A stretch of DNA of 64,000 bases from Bacillus sp. OV166 (GTDB taxonomy: Bacteria; Bacillota; Bacilli; Bacillales; Cytobacillaceae). The stretch lies in NCBI RefSeq assembly GCF_900177675.1, contig NZ_FXWM01000001.1, forward strand, positions 6,271,001 to 6,335,000, given 5' to 3'. Below the pieces are notes generated by a model. The model was not told the DNA's origin. It made no database searches and worked only from the letters and a program-made list of their open reading frames with translations. Shown piece after piece: positions 49,034-59,399 of this stretch. The position numbers and the translations under genes are program-made. Position 1 is the first letter of the stretch. Each line of letters opens with the position of its first letter.

Positions 49034-50384
49034 AGTTCTTCGACTCCTTTAATCCTTCTCTACTTGCAGGTTTTCTACCTATAGAATGGTATTCTACTCC
49101 TGCTCCTTGCATCTGTTCAACACTATAAATATTCCTTCCATCATAAACTAAAGGAGTTCTCATTAAATTCTTATATATTTCTGGAGATACTGCTTTTACC
49201 TCTCCCCATTCAGTAAAAATAAAGCAGACATTTGCTCCATCTAATGCATGTTCTATATTTCCAACATAGGTTATACTACCTTTTCCATTCTTACCTTCAG
49301 GGTGGACCTTAGCAAAGTTCTCTGCTCCTACAGGATCATATGCATAAATATCTGCACCTTGCTCCAATAATAATGGTACATTCTCAAGAGATGCCGCTTC
49401 CCTTAAATCATCTGTTCCAGGCTTAAATGTCAAACCTAGAACTGCTACCTTTAGACCACTAAAGGTAATGAGTCTTTTACTAGCTTTTTTATATAACTTC
49501 GTCTTTTGTTCTTTGTTCACATCAATAGCGGCCTTAACTGTTTTTAGCTCATATCCTTGCTGTCTAGCAATATACTCTAAAGCTTTTGTATCCTTAGGAA
49601 AGCATGAACCACCGTAACCAATACCAGCATTTAAAAACTTACTCCCGATCCGCTCATCAAAACTCATTCCTCTTGCAACATCCTGGATGTCCGCACCCAC
49701 CAATTCACAAAGATTTGCAATATCATTCATATATGATATCTTAAGAGCAAGGAAATCATTAGATGCATACTTTATCATTTCTGCTGATCTTCTATTTACT
49801 GATACAATAGGCAAATGAAACGGCTCATAAATCTTCATAAGCATCTTTTCAGCCCATTTACTTTCTGTCCCTATAATAATTCTTTCTGCATGTAATGTAT
49901 CATGTACAGCAGAACCTTGTGCTAAGAATTCTGGATTCGATGCTACTTCCACATTAACATCATTGACTAAAAAATCCTGAATAAATTGTTCAACTTTATC
50001 ATTGGTGCCAACCGGAACTGTTGATTTTACTACAACTAAGCAGTCCTTTTCTACAGATTCTGCAATTTGCCTTGCAACAGTTGCAATATAGGAAAGATTT
50101 GCAGAACCATCTGGCTGTTCTGGTGTACCAACACCGATAAAAATTGCATCTGCATCCCTGTAGGCTGATTTATAATCAGTAGTATACTTTATCTTCCCTG
50201 CTTCATAATTCTTCTGCATTAACTCTTCTAAACCTGCTTCATAGATTGGAGAAACCCCGGATTTCATTATGGTTACTTTATTTTCATCAATATCAACACA
50301 GGTCACTTGATGCCCAACTTCTGCAAAGCATACACCTGCAACTAAGCCGACATATCCAGTTCCTGCAACTGCTATCTTAAACAT
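49014..50384 (-). CDS. ugd: UDP-glucose 6-dehydrogenase
   Basis: A 456-residue enzyme that oxidises UDP-glucose twice to UDP-glucuronate with two NAD. Visible are the N-terminal GTGYVGLVAGVCFAEVGH, IGVGTPEQPDGSANLSY, the catalytic cysteine in GYGGSCFPKDTKAL and the C-terminal VAVLGLTFKPGTDDLREA. The ATG at 50384 follows GGAAGGCGATCCT. The in-frame codon at 50402 would place the ribosome site inside the gene. Its substrate is supplied by GalU encoded upstream in the cluster, and its product goes to the overlapping epimerase. Confidence 0.93.
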   Translation of the reverse strand: MFKIAVAGTGYVGLVAGVCFAEVGHQVTCVDIDENKVTIMKSGVSPIYEAGLEELMQKNYEAGKIKYTTDYKSAYRDADAIFIGVGTPEQPDGSANLSYIATVARQIAESVEKDCLVVVKSTVPVGTNDKVEQFIQDFLVNDVNVEVASNPEFLAQGSAVHDTLHAERIIIGTESKWAEKMLMKIYEPFHLPIVSVNRRSAEMIKYASNDFLALKISYMNDIANLCELVGADIQDVARGMSFDERIGSKFLNAGIGYGGSCFPKDTKALEYIARQQGYELKTVKAAIDVNKEQKTKLYKKASKRLITFSGLKVAVLGLTFKPGTDDLREAASLENVPLLLEQGADIYAYDPVGAENFAKVHPEGKNGKGSITYVGNIEHALDGANVCFIFTEWGEVKAVSPEIYKNLMRTPLVYDGRNIYSVEQMQGAGVEYHSIGRKPASREGLKESKNFELQNS

Positions 50385-50977
50385 AGGATCGCCTTCCTTC
50401 ATTATATAGACTAATCTACTCTACTTATCTTTTTAAATAATGTAGTTTAATTTTTAAAATCTTAAAATATATTTTGCACTATATCGTTTATAGAGAATTT
50501 ATTAAGACCTTCACAAAAAATATATATACATTATACAACTATACCAGCTTCCACTGTACAATCATTTATTACCATATCCTCTAATGCCAACATACTTCAA
50601 AGTTCTACATCAAAATAAATTGGCAAAAACTCTAGAGGAAGCACCTTAAAGTTTTTTCTTTACTATTTAATTTGTCTAGTAAGTACATAACACGGTTATT
50701 ATCATTTCAAAACAAGATGATTTTCTTTAATTCCTGATATTAATGAGCCTTTGAATCTTTCATTCATGCAAGAACACCAGATCAATAGGCCTATAAGAAT
50801 CAATCTCCCATTCTTTTATTGTATAACAATTCCATCTACTTATCTTTGATACGTTCACTCATAAATACGGATGAAAAAAACTATACTTTATAGTTAGCCT
50901 GAAATAACAATATTGACTTTGTATATTTTTAATTAGTTGCCATTAATAATCCATGATATACCAAGATATTTTTACAC
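50385..50977. other. AT-rich intergenic region inside the polysaccharide cluster
   Basis: About 590 bp with no credible gene, tRNA or strong hairpin. It could hold a secondary promoter for ugd, but no convincing -35/-10 pair was found. Confidence 0.4.
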
Positions 50978-51868
50978 TCATTCTTGATTTTTTACCAATT
51001 CTTGAATTTTAAATATTATTTTATCATCTATAGTATCATCAAATTTTCTAGCAAAGAGTAGATTAGTTGTTTTTAGTTGATCATAATCATTTTCCCGAAA
51101 CGTATATGGAAGTCCTCTATCCCAATCAATAAGTCTCATAATCGCTTGACAATCGTTATCGAATTTACCCCAGTATAGACGTTCCATAAACTTTGAATTA
51201 AACACTAACGTTTGCAAAAATACCTCATCACAACAAAATGTATGGGAGAATGTTTTCTTTATCCAGTTTCTTTTTGAAACAACATATCGGGCTAACTCAT
51301 CTGTTATACTGAACCAATTAGTTCCCTTTTTAAATTCAACATCCAAATGTCTATCAATACCAAAAAATTTTTGAATTTTAACAGAGAATACTTCAAGCAA
51401 TTTAATAGCTTTTTTCCAAAGCTTATCTGGCTTCCCAATTATACTATTAAAAAAATAATAATACTTGACTCTCTCATAATACTCATTACTACTCTTTGCA
51501 AACCTTATGAATTCTTTGCCCGTATTCTCATCATAAAATTGATGAATATAGTCCTGTGACTTTAGTGGTAAATCTAATCCTGAAAGCAAGTGATAATATT
51601 TGTAAGTATCTGTTACTGTAGCTTTCTCCAAAAGTAATAGTTCACTTTCTATTTGGCTATACCCTCCCCATGTAACTTTTACAGGGCTCTCTACCATATA
51701 TACCTTAGAATACTTTAATGTTGAAGAAATCTTACTCAAGTCAAAGTTCTCAATTTTTTTGTCAATATGCAAAAAAATGTCATTCCTACAATCATCAAGC
51801 ATATTAATTAATTTACCTAATTGATCGAAATGATTATGAGCAATTATCAAATAAGCATGCTTGCTCAT
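50978..51868 (-). CDS. GT14-type (core-2/I-branching) glycosyltransferase
   Basis: A 296-residue protein of the beta-1,6-N-acetylglucosaminyltransferase (Branch) family: HAYLIIAHNHFDQLGKLINM at the N terminus, IFLHIDKK, VTWGGYSQIESELLLLEKA, YKYYHLLSGLDLPLKSQDYI, and later GTNWFSITDELARYVV and CCDEVFLQTLV. It probably adds a branch sugar, such as xylose or GlcNAc, to the repeat unit on the cytoplasmic side. The ATG follows TAGGAGGTAG. It lies between wzx and ugd. Donor and linkage remain open. Confidence 0.82.
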   Translation of the reverse strand: MSKHAYLIIAHNHFDQLGKLINMLDDCRNDIFLHIDKKIENFDLSKISSTLKYSKVYMVESPVKVTWGGYSQIESELLLLEKATVTDTYKYYHLLSGLDLPLKSQDYIHQFYDENTGKEFIRFAKSSNEYYERVKYYYFFNSIIGKPDKLWKKAIKLLEVFSVKIQKFFGIDRHLDVEFKKGTNWFSITDELARYVVSKRNWIKKTFSHTFCCDEVFLQTLVFNSKFMERLYWGKFDNDCQAIMRLIDWDRGLPYTFRENDYDQLKTTNLLFARKFDDTIDDKIIFKIQELVKNQE

Positions 51869-51902
51869 TTTACTACCTCCTAAAGGTTCACACTATTTAT
51901 TT

Positions 51903-53303
51903 TCATTTCCCTAGTGTTTTTATGAATTTTCTAAGTATTAAAAAGTACACTATGATAAAATAGCTACTTCCCCCTATAATTATTTTAATAAATAAAGAAA
52001 TGTAAATATTTTTGTCATACTGTATGTTATTAATAATGAAATACATAAGAAGCCCTGCAATTAAAAATATAGATTCCCATTTTAGATACTTAAGCAATCT
52101 AATTTCCTTTTTTGCAGCCAAAAATTGATATCCGCATACTACTAATTCAGCAAAAATTGTTCCAATTGCTGCACCTACTGCATCGAGTCGAGGGATAAGA
52201 GCCAAGTTAATTACAAAGTTAACAATAGCGCCAAGAATTGCTGAAATTATATACACAGAATCCCTTTTTTCTGGAATTAGATATTGAGTTCTTAACACAT
52301 TTCCTGCAGCTAAGAATATAATTGTTACAGCTAAATACTCCATTATTATTGCTGTTTGTGAAAAATCCTTGCCGTAAAAAATATCGACAAATTCATTTGA
52401 TATAGATATTATTCCAAAAGTTGCAGCATTGGCAAATGCTAAAACTATCATCATAAAGACATCAAAATATCTTTTAACATCATCCCGTTTTCCTGCAGCA
52501 ACATACGAAGAAATTCTAGGCAACATTACAGTTCCAACTGCAATGATTAAGGCAACTGGAACATTTATTATTTTTTCAGCGTTTTCAAAATACCCTACAC
52601 TTGCTATACTTCCCATATTTCCAAGCATTATTTTGTCCATTACTTTGTAAATACTCACGGCAATAACTGGTATAAACATCATTAGATTTGGCCTAATATG
52701 CTTAATGATATCTTTATATCGCGCAATTTTAAAATCAACATACTGACGTAAAAAACGCCATAAAACCAGATTACTTATAAGCGTTCCCAAAGCCATGATA
52801 ATAATATATTTGTTAACATCGGTTTCTACTTTGACAAAAAGGAAAATACATAACACTGTTCCGAGTTTAACAATAGTATTTCTTATGACTGTTAACTTAA
52901 ACTTTTCTATCCCAAAGAAGAACCAATTTATATCTAAAATTGAAGAAGCTACAAAAATAAGCTGGCACATTGCAGCTACTTTATTAGTTGCAAACAGTAA
53001 AATATAAACTAAATAAAATGCAGTACTCAGCAAAGCTGTAATTAACTGCATACAGAATAATTCTGAAAATGTCTTAGATAATTGCCTTCTTCCCCCTTGG
53101 GTACCAGCAATTGTTCTGTTTCCGTAATTGTTTAATCCAAGCAATGAAAAATAAATAAAGTATAATGCTGTAGAATAACTATAGGAATATATCCCTATTC
53201 CTTCCGCTCCCAATATCCTAGACAAATAGGGTGCAGTAACAAATGGCAAAAACATTATTAGAAACTGATAAACAAAATTGTATAAAATATTCTTTTTCAA
53301 CAT
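51903..53303 (-). CDS. Wzx-type polysaccharide flippase
   Basis: A 466-residue membrane protein with about 12-14 hydrophobic segments of the MOP/polysaccharide transporter family. The N terminus NILYNFVYQFLIMFLPFVTAPYLSRILGAEGIGIYSYS is characteristic. It should move the undecaprenyl-linked repeat unit to the outer face of the membrane, where Wzy polymerises it. It stands 14 nt after the acetyltransferase gene. The ribosome site (GAATGGGTAAC) is weaker than its neighbours', as is common for wzx genes. No gene-specific symbol is assigned. Confidence 0.85.
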   Translation of the reverse strand: MLKKNILYNFVYQFLIMFLPFVTAPYLSRILGAEGIGIYSYSYSTALYFIYFSLLGLNNYGNRTIAGTQGGRRQLSKTFSELFCMQLITALLSTAFYLVYILLFATNKVAAMCQLIFVASSILDINWFFFGIEKFKLTVIRNTIVKLGTVLCIFLFVKVETDVNKYIIIMALGTLISNLVLWRFLRQYVDFKIARYKDIIKHIRPNLMMFIPVIAVSIYKVMDKIMLGNMGSIASVGYFENAEKIINVPVALIIAVGTVMLPRISSYVAAGKRDDVKRYFDVFMMIVLAFANAATFGIISISNEFVDIFYGKDFSQTAIIMEYLAVTIIFLAAGNVLRTQYLIPEKRDSVYIISAILGAIVNFVINLALIPRLDAVGAAIGTIFAELVVCGYQFLAAKKEIRLLKYLKWESIFLIAGLLMYFIINNIQYDKNIYISLFIKIIIGGSSYFIIVYFLILRKFIKTLGK

Positions 53304-53317
53304 ATATAGTTACCCAT

Positions 53318-53857
53318 TCATCCTATGGTGTAATCAATACTTTTAACTACAGTAGCCGGATTACCTGCTACAATACACTCTTCAGGAACATCTTCTAAGA
53401 CGACTGAATTTGCTAAAATTATTGAATTCTTTCCCACTGAAACTCCTCCTAAAATAATTGAACCAGGGTAGATAGTTACACCATCTTTAATCCTAGGATA
53501 GAAGCCTTTTCTTTGGCCCAATGTTACATTATGATATAAGGTAACATTGTCACCAATAATAGCGCCATCACCAATTACAATCCCATTTAAATGTCGAACA
53601 TTTAACCTATGACCAATTTTTGCGTTTCTCCCAACCTCAATCCCATATTTAATACAGAGCTTTTTTGAGATCATTTCTTTTCTGAGCTTACAACCACTTT
53701 TCTGCATCTCCCTGATTAAAACAATTACCCTAAAATGTGGCATCCTGAAATAACAAACTATTGCATAAATTAAAGCCAAAGCCAAATTTGGCTTATCTTC
53801 AAATTTATTCTTATATTCCTTGTAAATTGTACTGAGCATTTTAACCATCCATCTCAA
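53318..53857 (-). CDS. Hexapeptide-repeat O-acetyltransferase (CysE-like)
   Basis: A 179-residue left-handed beta-helix transferase. Hexapeptide turns are seen in VIGDGAIIGDNVTLYHNVTLG, GVTIYPGSIILGGVSVGKNSIILANSVVLEDVPEECIVAGNPA. The fold is like serine acetyltransferase, but in this operon the likely role is O-acetylation of a sugar in the repeat unit with acetyl-CoA. The gene starts directly after the wzy stop. Possible starts are TTG at 53857, ATG at 53848 or ATG at 53839, the last with a GGATGG site. The N-terminal 50 residues are helical, as in SAT-like enzymes of polysaccharide clusters. Confidence 0.82.
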   Translation of the reverse strand: MRWMVKMLSTIYKEYKNKFEDKPNLALALIYAIVCYFRMPHFRVIVLIREMQKSGCKLRKEMISKKLCIKYGIEVGRNAKIGHRLNVRHLNGIVIGDGAIIGDNVTLYHNVTLGQRKGFYPRIKDGVTIYPGSIILGGVSVGKNSIILANSVVLEDVPEECIVAGNPATVVKSIDYTIG

Positions 53858-55117
53858 CTATATTTTCTTCTTTACTCTAACTTGGAAAGGTTTCCTAGTT
53901 AAAACATACAAGAAAAACAACACTACTATTATACTCATTCTTGCCGGCATCCACTCGAACAGTAAAAACGGTAAAATACTTACACTGTAATAGTAAACAC
54001 TCCGATTATAAATATTTGGCGATTTAAGTTTACGCTTATAAACATGCATATAAAAAATCGCTAATACAAATGGACAAATAAACAACCCTAAAATTCCAAA
54101 ATCTCTCAAAAACGCATATATCATAGTAGAATTATTATTCATAATAGCATCCGGTGATACATTTACAAATTGTTGTGAAATTATATTAATTGTTTCAATT
54201 CCTGAGTGAATATTCATGCCCATAAATTTCAAAAATAAGAATATAGGTTCCAAAAATCCCCCAAAAAATTCTTTACCATATAATAGATGGTCAGAGGTTA
54301 TAAGGTACTGTTTCGGATTATTCATATAAACTCCAAATAGATGAATACTACCAACAAAGTAAATGTAAATGTTATATAAAAAACCTTTCCCTCCAGCTAC
54401 ACTTCTCTGCTGAGTAATTACTAAAATAATGATTGCAATAATCGCTATAACTATGGTTATTAACTTATTATTTTTTATCAACCTGATGAAATTGCCACCA
54501 AACTTGTCATATAAAACAATTCCCGCTAACAACATAAATTCTAGAAGAACCCAACGCCCACCAAAAATTAATATATATAAAATACAATTAAATACTGAAA
54601 TTATTAATGATAATCGAATTTTTTTATTTTCAATAAGTTCGATTAAAGACAATAATGAAATTGCCAAGACCATTGGCTGTACTATATTCATAAGTAGCAA
54701 TTTTTCATTTGTATTATAAAGTATTTCCGAAAAACCTGAAATTCTTAATCGATAAAATCCCTCGGTAATTACTACTCCAAACCCTTTGATTGCAAATGGA
54801 ACAAGGATAATTAAGCAAATCATCGAAATACTATTCAATCTTTTCCATCTAAGGATTATATTTGCTTGTTCAACTCGTATTCCTTGTTTTAATCTAAAAA
54901 AGATAATTGATGAAACTTCGAATAAAGTCAAAACAATTAAAATATATACATACGTTTTTAACGGCGGAATATACAATCCATAAAAGCCAAACATTGATAA
55001 TACACTTACGGTACACCATAAACCCAAGAACAAATTAAGATAATTTACAAATTTCCCAAAGTGTAAGTAATTAAAAAAACTAAACATTAGTATAAACACT
55101 ATAAATACCAGTACCAT
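53858..55117 (-). CDS. Wzy-type polysaccharide polymerase
   Basis: A 419-residue very hydrophobic protein with about 10-12 membrane segments and a larger extracytoplasmic loop (about residues 245-330, including GGFLEPIFLFLKFMGMN and NNNSTMIYAFLRDFGILGLF). This layout and its place next to wzx, glycosyltransferases and an acetyltransferase identify it as the oligosaccharide repeat-unit polymerase. Wzy proteins have little sequence conservation, so the call depends on topology and context. It is AT-rich, like the surrounding glycosyltransferase genes. Confidence 0.75.
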   Translation of the reverse strand: MVLVFIVFILMFSFFNYLHFGKFVNYLNLFLGLWCTVSVLSMFGFYGLYIPPLKTYVYILIVLTLFEVSSIIFFRLKQGIRVEQANIILRWKRLNSISMICLIILVPFAIKGFGVVITEGFYRLRISGFSEILYNTNEKLLLMNIVQPMVLAISLLSLIELIENKKIRLSLIISVFNCILYILIFGGRWVLLEFMLLAGIVLYDKFGGNFIRLIKNNKLITIVIAIIAIIILVITQQRSVAGGKGFLYNIYIYFVGSIHLFGVYMNNPKQYLITSDHLLYGKEFFGGFLEPIFLFLKFMGMNIHSGIETINIISQQFVNVSPDAIMNNNSTMIYAFLRDFGILGLFICPFVLAIFYMHVYKRKLKSPNIYNRSVYYYSVSILPFLLFEWMPARMSIIVVLFFLYVLTRKPFQVRVKKKI

Positions 55118-55149
55118 TTGAATTATCCTTCCAAATCAAATATCTCCAT

Positions 55150-56124
55150 TCAATTTTTATCATTAATTTGACGTGCCAATTTTTGATAACGAATAGCATT
55201 ATTTATTACTGATTTCATTTCTTCATGAGCCCAAAAGCATTCAGCTAACTTCAGAGCAGAATTAAGATATTTATGGTTTTTCAAAAGATTTCTTGCAGCA
55301 TCGAATGCAACCTTTCCCTTTTTAAAATTACCCTTTTCTTTTTCATTATTAAAGTTATTTTCTCTTAAAAACAACATTAGATTTCCTTCTGTGAATGAAT
55401 CCTTTCCGTGCTTTAACCTCTCTTGGTGCATTTTTTTAATATACTTATCGCATAGCCACTGCTTTAACGGGTTGCTCCCAGAAATATTTTTTGTGCTTGA
55501 TCTGTATTTAATTAAATACTCATCTACAAAGCCAATCTTCATTCCATTTGAAATAACTCTTAGCCACAAATCATAATCTTGGGAAGCAGGAAAGTTCCTA
55601 TATCCACCTAAACTAAGGATATCTTTTTTAATAAACATAACACTAGGATGAACAACCATCGAAATATATTGTAAGGCTAGTTTTGTGGTTTCAAAATTAT
55701 CTGGTAACTTCCCCCCATAAGATAAAACATTATTATCTTCATCAATAGAAATTTTATTTGTACCTACAACACTTACTTCTGGATAATCAATTAGATAACT
55801 AATTTCTTTTTCAAATCTATCCGGGAGAGAAATATCATCTGCATCCATTCTTGCTATAATTTCACAATTCGCAAGTTCCAATCCACGATTTAATGACATT
55901 GCTAGACCTAAATTTTTTTCATTCACATAAAACCTTATTCTATCATCCTTTTTGCAATAGTCCTGTATAATTCGAACATGTTCTTTATTGGAAGGATTAT
56001 CTAATATAATTATAAATTCAAACTCTTTATAATTTTGGTTTAGTATGGATTCAACTGCTAATTTAAGCTCCCTCTCAGTTTCATTGAAAGTAGTCATTAC
56101 AACAGATATTTTTTTCATATACAC
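55150..56124 (-). CDS. GT2-family glycosyltransferase
   Basis: A 324-residue GT-A fold enzyme. KISVVMTTFNETERELKLAVESIL at the N terminus, LDNPSN, LGLAMSLNRGLELA and the metal-binding ARMDADDISLPDRFEKE (DXD) are standard for family 2. SQDYDLWLRV provides the typical acceptor-side acid. It adds a sugar to the lipid-linked unit in the cytoplasm. The conserved sequence begins MKKISVV (ATG at 56118). The GTG two codons earlier is an alternative. It is separated from the next upstream gene by a 630-bp gap. Confidence 0.85.
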   Translation of the reverse strand: MYMKKISVVMTTFNETERELKLAVESILNQNYKEFEFIIILDNPSNKEHVRIIQDYCKKDDRIRFYVNEKNLGLAMSLNRGLELANCEIIARMDADDISLPDRFEKEISYLIDYPEVSVVGTNKISIDEDNNVLSYGGKLPDNFETTKLALQYISMVVHPSVMFIKKDILSLGGYRNFPASQDYDLWLRVISNGMKIGFVDEYLIKYRSSTKNISGSNPLKQWLCDKYIKKMHQERLKHGKDSFTEGNLMLFLRENNFNNEKEKGNFKKGKVAFDAARNLLKNHKYLNSALKLAECFWAHEEMKSVINNAIRYQKLARQINDKN

Positions 56125-56758
56125 TTTACCCCATAACTTTAATTTAATACCAAAGATATATTAAAATTCGTACCTTTACTTTACAGGCAATCATCATTTA
56201 TTTTAACTTCATTATTATTACAGATGTTTGATTTATATTAAAAAAGAAGTTTCATTTATTACTACACGGTATTACCACTAAAATTGTCTTACCTTATCAA
56301 CTGAACGAAATTCTATTATTTTTATATTTTTTCTCTTTATCTGTCCAACGGCATCCATCCACATTTATGTCTGAATTTTCGCTGCAACCTTTTTAACGAA
56401 CGTTATTATAAAGAAGTCATTGTCTTTAACTCCATAACTAGTTCCCAATACCTTTATTTTACTCTATTCCGTTGACTTCTTTACTTCACAATAATCTACA
56501 CCTATAACTAATAACTTTGTCTTGTTTTAGGATTCATTTTATAATCAGTAAAAATATCTCCTCTTCTGGAAGTAACCCAAAAAGAATTTCGATACATAAA
56601 GTGCAATTTTTCTCAAAATGTCTCCACACTACGATTGTGATTTCATTACCTACAACTTTTACGGTATTAGTTATCAAATTATCCTAGTAGTTCCAGCCCT
56701 TCATTACAGGGCCATGTAAACACCAATATACAATTTTCATGTGCAATCATCCAACCGG
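56125..56758. other. AT-rich gap inside the polysaccharide cluster
   Basis: More than 600 bp between two glycosyltransferase genes without a credible reading frame on either strand. A small GCCC..GGGC hairpin occurs near 56696-56712. It could be the site of a lost gene or hold an internal promoter. Nothing definite is seen. Confidence 0.4.
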
Positions 56759-57952
56759 TTAAAATTCAATTCCATCATATAAATAAATATATTTCTCTAG
56801 CATATCTTCTTTTTTAAATTTACTCATTACATTCTCAACATCAAAATTTTTCCCGAATTTAGGATTTACATTTCTATTTAATAAATGAGCGAACTGTTCA
56901 ACCTCCCCCTGCTCTAGTACAATTCCACAATTTTCATCAACGCTCTCAGGACTACCACCTGTTCTATATGTACAAACAGGAGTACCGCACGCTAATGCTT
57001 CAAGATTTGTCGTTGGAAAATTGTCTTCATAAGTTGGGTTAAAAAATATATCTGCTGTAGTATACAATTCTACTAACTCATTCAAATTATTAGTTCTTTC
57101 AATAGCAATTATCGAATCCGGCACTTGGTTAATCTGTTTTTTAGTTAACCCAACAATAACAATCTTATAATTATCATTAAGCATTTCATCTAATCGAATA
57201 AAATCTCTTAGTCCCTTTCTTTCTGTCCACTCACTCGCAACTCCTAAAATAATAAACTTTCCAGTAAGATTACTATTTTTTCTAAAGTCACTCGTTGTTG
57301 GATTAAATATGTTTAAATCAATTCCATTATGAATTACCTTCGTTGGATATTCAGATAGAAAAGATTGCTGAACTAAATCCGCAAGCCAATTGCTTGGTGT
57401 TACAATTGTTATATTAAGCCCTTTAAATAATTCTTTCTTTTTTTTCCAGTTCCATTTTGAGTTATCTAAAATTTTTGACGCTGGATATGTCTCAAGCTGC
57501 TCACAGTTATAGCAACCTCCTTTCCACTTATCACAACTGACAGCATCAAAATAGGCACAATGTCCTGTAAATGCCCAACAATCATGCAAAGTCCATATTG
57601 TTTTTATATTTTTTTCTTTTATATACGAAAATAGTATTTCCAAATTAATATAATAACCGTGGAGGTTATGAAGGTGTATAATATCGGGTTTGATTTCTTC
57701 TAGTTTCTTAACTAAATCTTTTGTTGCCCTTTGAGAAGCAAAACCAGTTTTATCTGTAAGTCTTGTATATAATCCATGCCATTTAATTCCCAATTTATCT
57801 TCAATGGATATTTCATGATCATTCTCAGGGTTTCTACCACGCCCCCATACAACATATGAATCTATACCTTTACTCAACATAAATCTATGAAGGTTCATCA
57901 TAATCGAACCTGTAGCTTTATATGGAAATGTATTAATCTGTACAACTTTCAT
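56759..57952 (-). CDS. GT4-family glycosyltransferase
   Basis: A 397-residue GT-B enzyme. The N-terminal part has VVQINTFPYKATGSIMMNLHRF and IIHLHNLHGYYINLE; a cysteine-rich stretch (HDCWAFTGHCAYFDAVSCDK, GGCYNCEQL) is shared with colanic-acid-type transferases of this family. The donor site shows PTYEDNFPTTNLEALACGTP and the E-X7-E arrangement. It transfers a sugar with retention of configuration. The ATG has GGGGAGAAT upstream. It lies 15 nt after the WbuB-like gene. Confidence 0.87.
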   Translation of the reverse strand: MKVVQINTFPYKATGSIMMNLHRFMLSKGIDSYVVWGRGRNPENDHEISIEDKLGIKWHGLYTRLTDKTGFASQRATKDLVKKLEEIKPDIIHLHNLHGYYINLEILFSYIKEKNIKTIWTLHDCWAFTGHCAYFDAVSCDKWKGGCYNCEQLETYPASKILDNSKWNWKKKKELFKGLNITIVTPSNWLADLVQQSFLSEYPTKVIHNGIDLNIFNPTTSDFRKNSNLTGKFIILGVASEWTERKGLRDFIRLDEMLNDNYKIVIVGLTKKQINQVPDSIIAIERTNNLNELVELYTTADIFFNPTYEDNFPTTNLEALACGTPVCTYRTGGSPESVDENCGIVLEQGEVEQFAHLLNRNVNPKFGKNFDVENVMSKFKKEDMLEKYIYLYDGIEF

Positions 57953-57967
57953 AGTTTCGATTCTCCC

Positions 57968-59248
57968 CTAGCAGCTCTTAATCTCTTTGATATACTTGGC
58001 CACAGAGACATCCTTTGTCAGGTTCTTTTCCAAGAATACTCGACCTTTCTTACCCATAGTCATGTGCTCTTCTCTACTCATATCAAAAAACTTCTGAAGA
58101 TTTTCTTTGAACTTCTTATAATCACCAGGATCTCCGATTAAGCCACATCCAGTTTCTTCAATTAGAAGTCTTGCTTCTGCTCCTTCCTCCAGAACACCAA
58201 GTACAGGCTTACCTGTAGCCATAATGCCATACAATTTACTCGGTACAGAAACACCTTTTATACCAGCTGCTGAATTGCATAATTGAAAATCACATGAATT
58301 CAAACTATAAATCAAATCAGCCTTGTCCTGATATGGAATAAACACGACATTTTCCATTTGGTTATTTTTAGTATACATCTTCAGTTTATCTAAAACAGAT
58401 CCAGCACCGACGAAAGCAAACGTTATTTCTCTTCCATCTGCGGTTTTAGTTCCTGCAGGAAAACCTTTCATGACGCGAATCAAATTTTCTAGATCATAGT
58501 ACAAACCGATATTACCAGAATACATGACAATATATTTATCTTCCAAACCATATTGCTTTTTGAAGGCAACCACTTTCTCATTATTACTCTCTATCGGATA
58601 GATTTCCTTTTCATTAATCCAGTTATTAATGAACACATGATTTGGTATTTTCTTATCTTTGAATCTGCCTTTCAGGGTTTCAACCATATCACGACCAACA
58701 ACAATTAACTTATCAGACATTTTACAGCTAAATTTATCGAACCACATCATCGTATTTAGAATAAATTTATTCTGGCTATATCCAACGGCCATAGTCTGCT
58801 CAGGATTGAAGTCCTGAATATTGTAGATATATTTCGCCCGTTTCACCCATTTTCCCCAGACTCCCAACAAGCCTCCGAGGATAGGCGGCTGAGAAATTGA
58901 ATAAACAAAATCCATCTTCCCTGCCTTAAAGGTGGCAATCATAGCTCCAAAGAAATATGCTAGGATATTTTTAATTCTGCTGATTTTGTTACTCTTGGAG
59001 AATTCAGGAACACATATTCTAATAATCTTTACACCGTTAATTTCTTCCTTATAAAATATCTTTGTTTTATACTCGGCAGCAACCTTACCGGTGTAAGATG
59101 GCACAACACAAATTACTGTTATATCAAATTCATGAAGCATTCCTTCTGCCAATTCTTTTAAAATTTGACCAGTGGAAGCGACATCCGGAATATAGTAGTG
59201 GGCGTATATTAAAAGCTTTTTCTTTTCAGTTTTCATCATTTCAACCAT
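57968..59248 (-). CDS. WbuB-like GT4-family glycosyltransferase
   Basis: A 426-residue GT4 enzyme similar to WbuB of Escherichia coli O-antigen and colanic-acid clusters: LLIYAHYYIPDVASTGQILKEL, VYSISQPPILGGLLGVWGKW, YIYNIQDFNPEQTMAVGY, YIVMYSGNIGLYYDLENLI and the donor region GIKGVSVPSKLYGIMATGKP. WbuB adds L-FucNAc in E. coli. Here GDP-L-fucose is made by the two genes directly upstream, so fucose transfer is a fair guess. The ATG at 59248 has AGAGAGGTAC upstream. A terminator-like hairpin precedes it. Confidence 0.85.
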   Translation of the reverse strand: MVEMMKTEKKKLLIYAHYYIPDVASTGQILKELAEGMLHEFDITVICVVPSYTGKVAAEYKTKIFYKEEINGVKIIRICVPEFSKSNKISRIKNILAYFFGAMIATFKAGKMDFVYSISQPPILGGLLGVWGKWVKRAKYIYNIQDFNPEQTMAVGYSQNKFILNTMMWFDKFSCKMSDKLIVVGRDMVETLKGRFKDKKIPNHVFINNWINEKEIYPIESNNEKVVAFKKQYGLEDKYIVMYSGNIGLYYDLENLIRVMKGFPAGTKTADGREITFAFVGAGSVLDKLKMYTKNNQMENVVFIPYQDKADLIYSLNSCDFQLCNSAAGIKGVSVPSKLYGIMATGKPVLGVLEEGAEARLLIEETGCGLIGDPGDYKKFKENLQKFFDMSREEHMTMGKKGRVFLEKNLTKDVSVAKYIKEIKSC

Positions 59249-59353
59249 GTAGTACCTCTCTATCCGTTGAGACTACACATATATGCATAGGTGCAATTCT
59301 GAACCAGCCTCTATAAATTTTTCCTTTTTGAGAACTTATCAATTAAAAATAAA

Positions 59354-59380
59354 TTGAGGTAGATAATTTACCTACCTCAA
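59354..59380 (-). terminator. Terminator-like hairpin after gmd
   Basis: TTGAGGTAG and CTACCTCAA form a 9-bp stem with a 9-nt loop. On the minus strand it is followed by TTTATTTTTAATTG. It lies 20 nt after the gmd stop and before the glycosyltransferase genes. Confidence 0.7.
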
Positions 59381-59399
59381 ACCAAACGGCCATTACATA